DNA of 64,000 nucleotides from Ophiura sarsii (lineage: Eukaryota; Echinodermata; Ophiuroidea; Amphilepidida; Ophiuridae): assembly GCA_035610835.1 (NCBI GenBank), contig CM069442.1:992001-1056000 (forward strand). Reading direction: 5' to 3'. Position numbers and translations under genes: made by a program. The notes beneath the pieces are model-generated. The model saw only the letters and a list, made by a program, of their open reading frames with translations, made no database searches and had not been told where the DNA came from. Shown piece by piece: positions 58,001 through 61,285 of the stretch (within the stretch, counting starts at the first letter, position 1; each line of letters opens with the position of its first letter).

Positions 58001-59379
58001 GCTCATTTGTCTCAATCCTAAGTATAAGTAGGCCTAAGTGATACACACAACAGAATACACACAATAATAATTGTACAATGTGGAAATCTCAGTTCCTATC
58101 AATAAACGGCGCAACCTCCAAGACATAACTTTTAATGAACCTTAAACATGGTTCGGGTGTCAAAGCGTGCCAATGGCATAAACACTGACTAGACGAGCCC
58201 CAACAAATAATAAAATAATAACATCTTTTATGACCTAAGAGCCCGTACTAGTACAGATATTCCGATGTGAATAATTTTGGTAAATTTTATTGCGTCGAGG
58301 GTTGCCAGTTCATTGCAAGTGACGTACGTACACAACTTAATTCATAAAATCGTCATACTGTCGTCATGCAGCGCCCGTTAACTCGATATTTTTACATGGT
58401 CACACAATTGACACACAAAACGAGGGCAATTTCACCGAATTCACTTCATATTTTGTCAAATAAGGTAACTTTATTGAGAACTGTTATATATTGTACTACT
58501 ATGAAACATATTTGTAAACACGTGGCTGTTCACTGTATTAAAAGCGTAATGATTTTCGGCCGTAGAATAAACAACCATAAGGCTGGGCACCAGACAGATG
58601 TCAGGTACCTATTGCAAGCAATAGGTACGTGAAGTTAGGTATAGCTGAGACCATTGCCATCAACCCAGCCGACTACCTCACTCCAAGAGCTCCAGCCATC
58701 ACCAGAAACTACCATCCAAACCAGTACCAGATTATTCCATTCCGCATACAGCTGTTCCAGTATTCTTACTTTCCCCGCACAATAATCTGGTGGAACGCCC
58801 TCCCGGCAAGTGCTGCAACCTCCCCGTCGGTGGAGGCCTTCAGGAAAGCAGTATCAGCCAGCAACTAAGAGGCATCCAGTTTTTACTCGCACGATGATTG
58901 ACATCATGTACAGATCAGCACTTTGGTACTTTGCACCGCACATGAGCATAATTTACAACCTTGGCCACAAAGTCCTAACTTTGGATCCTGCCAAGTATTC
59001 GAGTAGAACTAGAAGTAGAAGTAGTATAAATATGATTGTGAGGCTTTGCCAATTTAGAACTGATTAAACTATACTAAGCCTGGAGCCTATAAGCTAGGCA
59101 TTATACAAAATTAATAACACCAATTCAAAATAAAAAAAAGCTGATGAAATCCTGGACATGCTTGAGAAATAACTTATAATATTTAGGTTATTTTTAAAAA
59201 GCTTATTTTTGACATCATCATACATGCATATTCATGATCATCATCATGCCTACCCGTGGGAGTTCTCGCGTAATTGGTGCAAATTGTACGTTGAAACTAT
59301 CTGCTATGACCAGAGCTTGCAATACATCTTCTTGTTCCAGCAGATTGTCTGTTTTTCCTTTCGATTTCTTCCCTGCCAT
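16000..59379 (-). CDS. EIF2B5: eIF2B epsilon subunit, whole gene (15 coding exons)
   Basis: The catalytic subunit of eIF2B, the cytosolic guanine-nucleotide exchange factor that recharges eIF2 with GTP for translation initiation. Coding exons in order on the minus strand: 59379-59254, 38986-38862, 37353-37168, 36553-36382, 35549-35394, 34807-34722, 34313-34203, 33774-33674, 23242-23097, 21826-21622, 20505-20377, 19930-19713, 18649-18569, 17618-17451, 16062-16000. They total 2073 bases, giving 690 residues, close to the roughly 720 of vertebrate orthologues; every junction is GT-AG and phase-consistent. Domains: nucleotidyltransferase-like about residues 20-320, left-handed beta-helix about 320-420, acidic linker about 420-510, W2/HEAT domain about 515-690 ending in an acidic box ([14 protein letters not shown]). 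The exchange-essential N-F pair ([11 protein letters not shown]) is at residues 237-238. Expression is expected to be housekeeping. Only the UTRs and transcription start are uncertain. Confidence 0.97.
16600..16960 (+). mobile_element. Fragment with CTGATGA...GAAAC core (retroelement tail-like)
   Basis: The run cctgatgaagggtggtatat then ccacttgaaacgtcggt is a short hairpin between CTGATGA and GAAAC. Such CTGATGAAG-hairpin-GAAACGTC sequences recur in animal retroelements. The hydrophobic open frames that follow (16655-16961) are not convincing genes. It lies in intron 14 of EIF2B5 in opposite orientation. Confidence 0.35.
17451..17618 (-). CDS. EIF2B5: EIF2B5 exon 14, W2 domain (residues 615-670)
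   Basis: Encodes the helix [20 protein letters not shown] and continues to QQQLIRKQ. The LY..E.L.E..I..W pattern matches the end of the W2 domain. Acceptor ttccag, donor gtgggt, exactly 56 codons. Confidence 0.95.
18569..18649 (-). CDS. EIF2B5: EIF2B5 exon 13, W2 domain (residues 588-614)
   Basis: A 27-codon exon encoding [20 protein letters not shown] then DCVTSLE. It matches the LL..W....NY.K....Q..C....E helix pair of the W2 domain. It is phase 0 at both ends. Confidence 0.93.
19713..19930 (-). CDS. EIF2B5: EIF2B5 exon 12, W2 domain start (residues 515-587)
   Basis: Encodes [20 protein letters not shown] followed by [28 protein letters not shown] and [12 protein letters not shown] are nearly invariant in eIF2B epsilon and open the HEAT-type W2 domain that binds eIF2. 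Acceptor atgacag, donor gtaagc. Confidence 0.97.
20377..20505 (-). CDS. EIF2B5: EIF2B5 exon 11, acidic linker (residues 472-515)
   Basis: Encodes [20 protein letters not shown] followed by [20 protein letters not shown]. The Ser/Glu/Asp-rich linker corresponds to the position where vertebrate epsilon is phosphorylated by GSK3 and CK2. Whether those sites are conserved cannot be judged by eye. Confidence 0.92.
21622..21826 (-). CDS. EIF2B5: EIF2B5 exon 10, helix end and acidic linker (residues 404-472)
   Basis: Begins [20 protein letters not shown], the last helix turns, then passes into a Glu/Asp-rich linker and the [20 protein letters not shown] segment. In this family that linker joins the helix to the W2 domain. 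Acceptor ttcacag, donor gtatgt. Confidence 0.95.
22004..22399. mobile_element. MITE, 396 bp, with internal SINE-like tail
   Basis: Exact inverted ends AGGGATGTGCCGCCA and TGGCGGCACATCCCT. Inside, 22285-22337 reads aagcgctttgtgtaattgta, gcgttacataaacacggtat and tattattat, resembling the 3' tail of common invertebrate SINEs. A related right end is at about 39965-40030. It lies in intron 9 of EIF2B5. Confidence 0.75.
23097..23242 (-). CDS. EIF2B5: EIF2B5 exon 9, beta-helix (residues 355-403)
   Basis: Encodes [20 protein letters not shown] and then [20 protein letters not shown], continuing the hexapeptide beta-helix. NVVL..AY.W..V.I and SILCD.V are family signatures. Acceptor ttgcag, donor gtaagt, ending in phase 0. 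Confidence 0.96.
23764..23880. mobile_element. Truncated MITE of the GGCC(A/T)AAAA family
   Basis: TAA followed by GGCCAAAAAAAAAAAG and TTGTTTGTTTGCCCACGTCC. It matches, in opposite orientation, the end at 33480-33521. The other end is not clear. Confidence 0.5.
23907..23946. repeat. GC-rich hairpin
   Basis: TACTAGCGGGAACCCGCGCT, then tcgcgcgggc and CCCGCTAGTA form a near-perfect 40-bp hairpin in an AT-rich context. It is probably a transposon end structure. Confidence 0.7.
24240..25260. repeat. Diverged direct repeat pair in intron 8
   Basis: 24240-24420 and 25070-25260 share the order tttcat..ccccc, tgtaaaaacac/atgacac, ccaatgata, gaagaaaatgacagcccc, taacataatcca and catgtgc. The copies are about 830 bp apart in the same orientation. 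Confidence 0.65.
25365..25565. mobile_element. MITE with TTTTCGCG-rich inverted ends
   Basis: Left TACTGTAAAAGCCAATATTT followed by TCGCG, and right CGCGAAAATGTCTGCTTTTA followed by GTAAT, are imperfect inverted copies. It is dense in CGCGAA/TTCGCG words. No coding capacity. Confidence 0.6.
25644..26939. mobile_element. TIR element carrying a DR1 minisatellite, copy 1
   Basis: Inverted ends TAGGTCGTCCGT and ACGGACGACCTA. Between them are six units of about 150-180 bp. Each unit contains TGACCTTTGACCTTGGTATG then TGACCTTTGACCTCATTAAC, followed by a ggttgcaattggtcattgta spacer. A CA/ACT microsatellite (26850-26895) lies near the right end. The second copy at 28709-29821 shares both ends and the unit. 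Confidence 0.85.
27249..27846. mobile_element. MITE, about 598 bp
   Basis: Inverted ends TATACCATGTTTCCAAATAG plus GGGTGTTT, and AAACACCCCTATTTTGAAAC plus ATGGTATA. A half-copy of the end occurs at about 30945-30975. No coding capacity. Confidence 0.7.
27909..30348. mobile_element. Fold-back element with arms of about 320 bp
   Basis: Left arm 27909-28240 and right arm 30015-30348 are inverted copies. They share aatagagggtcatag, cagggtgcc, ggccaaaaaaccac, tggtggcaatacccatgttt and tgtgagggcgct. The centre contains the second DR1-repeat element. A compact relative with the same ends is at 40078-40323. Confidence 0.8.
28709..29821. mobile_element. TIR element carrying a DR1 minisatellite, copy 2
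   Basis: Same ends as copy 1 (TAGGTCGTCCGT / ACGGACGACCTA) and six units of about 155 bp, each with two TGACCTTTGACCT motifs. It ends with a poly-C tract (29737-29754) and a CA-rich run. It lies inside the fold-back element. Confidence 0.85.
30349..33479. other. EIF2B5 intron 8 remainder, no exon seen
   Basis: AT-rich sequence with a CpG-richer patch at about 32240-32560 and a GC hairpin (acccgcggtccgcgggg) near 32862. No coding block on either strand is convincing. Confidence 0.5.
33429..33524. mobile_element. Truncated MITE of the GGCC(A/T)AAAA family
   Basis: The right end CTTTTTTTTGTGGCC is followed by TAA, and inside it are ccgacctaccgacccta and gacaaacaaacacc. These match, inverted, the fragment at 23764. 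Confidence 0.5.
33674..33774 (-). CDS. EIF2B5: EIF2B5 exon 8, beta-helix start (residues 321-354)
   Basis: Encodes the hexapeptide-repeat segment [20 protein letters not shown] then [10 protein letters not shown]. The spacing of I/V and G is that of a left-handed beta-helix, which forms the dimer and assembly platform. It is followed by the 10.4-kb eighth intron. Confidence 0.95.
34203..34313 (-). CDS. EIF2B5: EIF2B5 exon 7 (residues 284-321)
   Basis: Encodes [20 protein letters not shown] followed by [24 protein letters not shown] and RHNIY are invariant in the family and mark the end of the catalytic-like domain. Acceptor ttgacag, donor gtacag. Confidence 0.95.
34722..34807 (-). CDS. EIF2B5: EIF2B5 exon 6 (residues 256-284)
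   Basis: A short 86-base exon encoding [20 protein letters not shown] followed by NLPLYDAV. This is the conserved EI.GN.I.VH....EYGARVSNL..Y..V block. The usual glycine of EYGAR is alanine here. Acceptor caatag, donor gtaggt. Confidence 0.93.
35394..35549 (-). CDS. EIF2B5: EIF2B5 exon 5, catalytic N-F motif (residues 204-255)
   Basis: Encodes [20 protein letters not shown] and then [20 protein letters not shown]. The Asn-Phe pair, residues 237-238 of the assembled protein, corresponds to the NF motif known to be needed for nucleotide exchange in yeast Gcd6 and human epsilon. It is intact here. The exon is exactly 52 codons, phase 0 at both ends. Confidence 0.97.
35782..36119. mobile_element. 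338-bp TIR element built of TTCCAGTATCG-type repeats
   Basis: Inverted ends cggaaaaagtgtacttaagg/tcc and gga/cctaaagtacactttttct are flanked by a 7-bp duplication GAGGTTT (35775-35781 and 36120-36126). The interior repeats the words TACTGGAACA and TGTTCCAGTATCG in alternating orientation about every 40-50 bp. It lies in intron 4 of EIF2B5. Confidence 0.8.
36382..36553 (-). CDS. EIF2B5: EIF2B5 exon 4 (residues 146-203)
   Basis: Encodes [20 protein letters not shown] followed by the [20 protein letters not shown] stretch. This is the conserved KDK..VMT.V.K..SPGH.TR core of the epsilon subunit. Acceptor caacag, donor gtaggt, ending in phase 0. Confidence 0.96.
37168..37353 (-). CDS. EIF2B5: EIF2B5 exon 3 (residues 84-146)
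   Basis: Encodes the SSKW...[10 protein letters not shown]...[10 protein letters not shown] segment of the nucleotidyltransferase-like domain. The GD pair sits where the family has its GDV/GDL strand. Acceptor atccag, donor gtaagt, phase 2 at both ends. Confidence 0.96.
37690..37810 (+). pseudogene. Short LINE remnant (reverse-transcriptase C-terminal tail)
   Basis: One frame reads [20 protein letters not shown] followed by LGNVKSI. The FYYNAI.DWN.L word is typical of the tail of LINE reverse-transcriptase proteins. Nothing else of the element is recognisable. Confidence 0.4.
38001..38212. repeat. 31-bp tandem repeat, about 7 units
   Basis: The unit ataatatgctgaatcaaatc plus aaatcaagctc repeats six times exactly, then once with 5 bp missing. 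It contains an inner AATCA sub-repeat. It lies in intron 2 of EIF2B5 and is strikingly uniform. Confidence 0.97.
38862..38986 (-). CDS. EIF2B5: EIF2B5 exon 2 (residues 43-84)
   Basis: Encodes [20 protein letters not shown] followed by [20 protein letters not shown]. This is the first beta-alpha unit of the nucleotidyltransferase-like fold and matches the conserved PL.N..LIDYT and FVFCC motifs. The acceptor is ttacag and the donor gtaagt. It ends in phase 2. Confidence 0.96.
39180..39488. mobile_element. MITE with GGGTTCTAGC ends
   Basis: Left GGGTTCTAGCTA and right TGGCTAGAACCC are inverted. The left half is very GC-rich (gggcggcgccgggtgggccc). The right half, actgcacttcgttcgctaca plus ctttctccgttcgccgtcag, occurs inverted at 53985-54076, where a truncated copy abuts LINE B. 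Confidence 0.7.
40078..40323. mobile_element. Compact fold-back MITE, 246 bp
   Basis: Inverted ends GGTGGGCTATAGAGGGTCAT and ATTTGACCCTCTATTTTAGC plus CCACC. The middle ggccaaggcaccctggattt is shared with the large fold-back element at 27909-30348, so this is a short family member. Confidence 0.75.
41492..41638 (-). CDS. Candidate terminal exon inside the outer TIR element
   Basis: On the minus strand an acceptor (tttgcag) opens 48 codons: [20 protein letters not shown], then [20 protein letters not shown] and a TAA. It is the only convincing open exon in the outer element's own sequence. It may belong to an element-encoded protein. The family is not recognised and the open frame is short enough to be chance. 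Confidence 0.22.
   Translation of the reverse strand, partial: VLDINSEDSSIVLEFIEMKTRNPSFSKTSTFPKKSIMAIKLFFCKLTF
43220..46885. mobile_element. TTAA-flanked TIR element, 3666 bp, inside LINE A
   Basis: The ends GGGGGCTGTCAAGTGTCA and TGACACTTGACAGCCCCC are exact inverted copies. TTAA lies on both sides (43216-43219 and 46886-46889), the target of piggyBac and Kolobok transposases. No transposase frame is recognised, so it is probably non-autonomous. Contents include a poly-G tract at 44186-44198. Its right end provides the first codons of the open frame read into LINE A, so those codons are not LINE sequence. Confidence 0.85.
46952..49843 (+). CDS. LINE A endonuclease-reverse transcriptase (963 aa)
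   Basis: A single intact frame that copies its own RNA into new genomic sites. I take ATG at 46952 as the start; the frame is open further upstream, but that part is inserted transposon end. An APE-type endonuclease occupies about residues 10-245, with SFNTRTL, the catalytic-Glu QEHR (41-44), GDFNAKLG (Asp 154) and SDHRI (242-246). The reverse transcriptase follows with [50 protein letters not shown] (FADD near 711-714), LNVGKTK and FKYLGSSM. The C-terminus has [24 protein letters not shown] and SRGRRSTTY. No frameshift or missing catalytic residue is visible. Same broad clade as LINE C. Confidence 0.95.
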   Translation: MRCKKSVSFASFNTRTLRQPHNMGELTEAASKFKIDVICVQEHRMVHDADIDYTKVSEKYTLVTSSATRNKSGAATGGIGLLMSHYTMKCLTEVKKHSDRIITASFTGNPATTIMCCYSPTNCSKEEDVIAFYKNLSDAMRDIPAHNMVLIGGDFNAKLGTGEVLFSYHDSTNRNGILLLDFVNSFDLVVTNTKFRKPNRKLWTFQYPNTTKAQLDFILVRKKWVNSVQNVEAYNTFVTVGSDHRIITAMVKLRLRAPKKKPPNAARSLNFKALCFNRDLQDEYTIKVSNFFDPLAQEKSTMPFQEKYDLLQSSCIKAAEEILPKKPRNTFKSISQTQKVKAAREAYISSTKVDKNMAKQKLTDAYIAEEKALLESSIEQVQQASLSSKHSTAWKIVDDISGRKDSKRSMLSGTPDDRKGSWLKHFSTLLGKPPTVPDRDFTISKVVDDTLPISTSEFTLADLEEALSQSKPGGALGLDSIPLELWKSDTFKPHLLHLCNNLLLHQEKPKQWSTGGIIPIPKKGDLSKPTNYRGITLTSIAAKLFNRMVLNRIRPFVDPLLRWNQNGFRQHRSTVSQILALRRIIEGMKKTKNLPLAVVFIDYSKAFDSIHRERMFQILHAYGIPGVIIDAIKAIYTDSSALVISADGDTEPFEILAGVLQGDTLAPFLFIVVVDYIMRHALKDINQSTGIVLERRKSRRHPELRLHDLDFADDIALLSSSIESAEILLQHIEEASNCVGLHLNVGKTKTLLVGIPSSTNVTSLSGAKLDNIKEFKYLGSSMPDSFHDFKCRKAQAWVACNKLEKIWKSKLDRPTKIKFFRACVESILLYGSETWTVTKTFEDRINGCYTQLLRRVLNISWRDHKTNEEVYGEIPPLANSVRKRRLQFAGHCLRASDQPVSRVLFWTPSEGHSSRGRRSTTYPDSISKDLDLEPNEVQQLMLDKLAWRKFVTAASNIPSKDDR
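51145..51339 (+). pseudogene. LINE C-like reverse-transcriptase fragment
   Basis: Reads [20 protein letters not shown] then [20 protein letters not shown] and [15 protein letters not shown]. It is the catalytic motif C and D region of the same LINE family as LINE C. FADD has become FADG, a dead active site. It is truncated at both sides and begins right after a start-like copy of the outer element's inverted repeat. Confidence 0.85.
51681..51906. repeat. 113-bp tandem duplication
   Basis: The unit ctaacgcagagcagcaaggt...gaccagaaaattcaatgctg is present twice (51681-51793 and 51794-51906), nearly identical. Both copies contain ccaaaatggccgccggacga. Confidence 0.93.
52855..53826. mobile_element. 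TIR element, 972 bp, TAA target duplication
   Basis: The ends GGCCAATGAAATACGATTCC plus CAGTTTCCCGTAT and their near-exact inverted copy span about 33 bp. TAA flanks each side (52852-52854 and 53827-53829), as for PIF/Harbinger elements. No protein is recognised inside. Confidence 0.85.
53985..54076. mobile_element. Truncated GGGTTCTAGC MITE
   Basis: Inverted relative to 39180-39488: agggttctagccaggaccat, then ctgacggcgaacggagaaag and tgtagcgaacgaagtgcagt. It stops where LINE B begins. Confidence 0.7.
54324..58642. mobile_element. 4.3-kb insertion in LINE B with 10-bp target duplication
   Basis: AGCTGAGACC occurs at 54314-54323 and 58643-58652. Only ATACC/GGTAT is shared at the inverted ends. 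A hairpin (tacctattgcaagcaatagg plus ta) lies just inside the right end. No transposase or LTR is recognised. Contents: long G tracts (55757-55779, 55904-55920, 57279-57304), C tracts (57670-57684, 57709-57733), a gccccgactggcagtagttt-type short tandem repeat at 56125-56222, and a 34-bp hairpin at 55587-55622. A 9-10 bp duplication suits Mutator-like elements, but that is inference. Confidence 0.7.
56125..56222. repeat. Short tandem repeat, about 5 units of 20-25 bp
   Basis: Units are variants of cccccgactggcactagttt, with length variation in the C run. It lies inside the 4.3-kb insertion. Confidence 0.85.
59254..59379 (-). CDS. EIF2B5: EIF2B5 exon 1 (residues 1-42)
   Basis: It starts ATG GCA GGG at 59379 and ends CCA CGG before a gtaggc donor in phase 0. 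The peptide runs [20 protein letters not shown] and then [20 protein letters not shown]. The lysine-rich start and the ADSFN..F.PIT motif are the hallmark N-terminus of eIF2B epsilon. It joins in frame to exon 2, although 20 kb of transposon-filled intron separates them. Confidence 0.95.
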
Positions 59380-59572
59380 GCTTCAAAGTTCAATTTCTCC
59401 AGATGTGTCGTCTGCGCGCTGAATCGATCAATCAATCAGAAAACAAGAATCACCTTTGACCTCCTACCTATTTTTTACGAAAGGCAGCTATTTGGATCAC
59501 ACGCACACTACACAGCGTTAGGTGCTATGAATGAAAAGATGCTTTGTATAACTATGTTATTGTTTTGAAATA
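59380..59572. promoter_or_regulatory. Putative shared 5' region of EIF2B5 and the divergent exon
   Basis: About 190 bp separate the two divergent start codons. The stretch holds the EIF2B5 5' UTR on one strand and that of the candidate gene on the other. No TATA box is convincing on either strand. A CpG-containing patch (tgcgcgctgaatcgatcaat) lies near 59411-59430. The promoter role is inferred from position alone. Confidence 0.35.
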
Positions 59573-59669
59573 ATGGAGACTCATCCACTGAGACGGAAAA
59601 CCCGATGGTTATTTTCGATATTATGGTATATCCTACTAGTATCTTTGAAGTCAGATGTACTGGGACAAG
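59573..59669 (+). CDS. Candidate signal-peptide first exon, divergent from EIF2B5
   Basis: An open 32-codon exon starts ATGG and ends CAAG before gtaaaa. It encodes METHPLRRKTR followed by the hydrophobic WLFSILWYILLVSL and then KSDVLGQ. The layout is a basic N-terminus, a hydrophobic core and a polar end, which fits a signal peptide. The phase-1 donor directly after it is typical of secreted-protein genes. It starts 194 bp from the EIF2B5 ATG on the opposite strand. No second exon is visible; the next 4 kb is mostly repeats and a LINE. The same stretch is also open on the minus strand (59508-59897), with no supporting signal. Confidence 0.4.
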
Positions 59670-60060
59670 GTAAAATAGAAGTTTAAACGATATTTCAACG
59701 CACGAATGGGATTTTAGATCGAATAATCGATGCATTCCTATTTCCCACCCATGAAAAATTAAGCTTCCGTGACCGGGTAGGTGAATTTGGAAGGTCTGCA
59801 CTGCATGACTGGTGAATTCAGTCAACACAATAAATAAGAAACTGACCAGGTAAAATACATGTGCTGATAACTCTAACAGTATAGCTCCTACAAACATATT
59901 ACATTATTAAGTTGTTGAGAAATTTCTTCTCTAAAGAACAGGCTAACCCTGACAAAACCAACAGAATCCAACGAGCCAACCAATCTGAATCTAAAAATTA
60001 TAGTCGTCGCCAGAATACTTCAGGTTCAGCACTTTTTAAAACCGCCAATTATGCGCGCGT

Positions 60061-60217
60061 CTATAGGCAAATTAATAATTGAACGAACACAACTAAGCTA
60101 AGCAGGGTATCGCGTACATGGCGTGAAACTCGCACAACCATTCGCGTGATAATTTCGGGCGCGATCATCTTTGTACTGCGTTCACGTTGTTCGTTCAATT
60201 ATTAATTTACCTATGGT
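60061..60217. mobile_element. 157-bp fold-back MITE upstream of EIF2B5
   Basis: ATAGGCAAATTAATAATTGA plus ACGAACACAAC and its inverted copy GTTGTTCGTTCAATTATTAA plus TTTACCTAT leave a CpG-containing loop. It sits about 0.7 kb upstream of the EIF2B5 start codon and within the first intron of the candidate divergent gene. Confidence 0.7.
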
Positions 60218-60256
60218 CACATTTCTTATGTTGGGACCATAAAAAGGGTGGATTTG

Positions 60257-61189
60257 TCACATTTTTTCGCTTATTTGCCATTCAAATGCTTATATTTTTC
60301 AAACCATACATCACAATTGAGTATATTTATTCTCATTTGGAAGATAATTTATTGCTTTAATAGTGTAAGAAAAATGTATAAATCAAGTTGAGATTAATTA
60401 CTATAACTCGTTAATTACAATTAGTCAGGGTGGAGGCGGGTGAGGATGCATGCGGGTGAGGATGCACACTATGTATTTCCAATGGGATGGGCAACATTTT
60501 TTCACTTATTTGCCATTCAAATGCTCATATTTTCCAAACCATACATCACAATTGAGTATATTTAGTCTCATTTGGAAGATAATTTATTGCTTTAAGCCTA
60601 AGACCAAATAAAAAAAAAAACTAGTTTCTCGTCCTAACTTTTTGAAAAATGGAGGATGAGGGCAGTTTTTTTTTTTCCCCAAAATGGCGGATCCAAGATG
60701 GCGGATGCCCCTTTTTCCAAAACTGGTTTCGCTTTTTCCAACATGGTGGAAATGTTTTTGCTTCAAAATGGCCGCCACTTTTCTAAGACTAGCTTTATAA
60801 CCTTAAAATGAGTACATTTCGCCTGTTGTGTTGTTTTTTGATTGTAACACAGGTTTTTTTAAAATATTGACACGTTCTCCATTAACAACATCAGTGTGAT
60901 CTTGAAATTAAAAAAAAAAAAAAAAAAAAATTAAAAAAAAAAAAAAAAAAATTAATTTTTTTTTTTTTTTTTTTTTTGGGATGCGGCAGCCAAAACGGAT
61001 GCGCGCGGGGACGAGAAACTACTATATTTTTTTATTTGGCCTAATAGTATCTATAAGAAAAATGTATAAATCAAGTTGAGATTAATTACTATAACTCGTT
61101 AATTACTAATTACAATTAGTCAGCGTGGAGGCGGGTGAGGATGCATGCGGGTGAGGATGCATGCTATGTATTTTCAATGGGATGGGCAA
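60257..61189. repeat. Tandem duplication of about 230 bp, second copy split by a MITE
   Basis: Copy 1 (60257-60489) and copy 2 (60490-60595 plus 61042-61189) share cttatttgccattcaaatgc, catacatcacaattgagtat, caagttgagattaattacta and the ggatgcatgcgggtgaggat block. Copy 1 gives the empty site ttgctttaatag for the MITE in copy 2. Confidence 0.88.
60596..61041. mobile_element. MITE, 446 bp, TAA target duplication
   Basis: The inverted ends are gaccaaataaaaaaa...ctagtttctcgtcc and ggacgagaaactac...tttatttggcc, between TAA at 60593-60595 and 61042-61044. The centre contains repeated aagatggcgga/aaaatggc words and long A and T runs (60909-60979). It belongs to the same ...TTTGGCC-TAA type as 8648-8942. 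Confidence 0.82.
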
Positions 61190-61285
61190 AATAAATGATT
61201 AAACCTTGTGTATATTAGTTCATTGAATTATTATTTTGTGTGATTAGTATCATTATTGTAATTACCAAACCTTACTACTTACTTA

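Larger units (their letters stand above)
54077..59050 (+). pseudogene. LINE B, 5'-truncated CR1/Jockey-type reverse-transcriptase tail, split by an insertion
   Basis: The first piece (to 54323) reads WNPYIKKDV, then after a frameshift [20 protein letters not shown] and [20 protein letters not shown] to YKVQAET. The second piece (from 58653) continues [34 protein letters not shown] and [11 protein letters not shown] to a stop at 58866-58868. This is the characteristic C-terminal tail of CR1/Jockey-group LINE proteins. Removing 54324-58642 plus one copy of the 10-bp duplication rejoins the frame exactly. Confidence 0.88.

Noticed and set aside
59508..59897. 129-codon minus-strand open frame upstream of EIF2B5
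   Set aside because: Not in frame with EIF2B5 exon 1, no splice link, and it overlaps the plus-strand signal-peptide exon, which has a donor.
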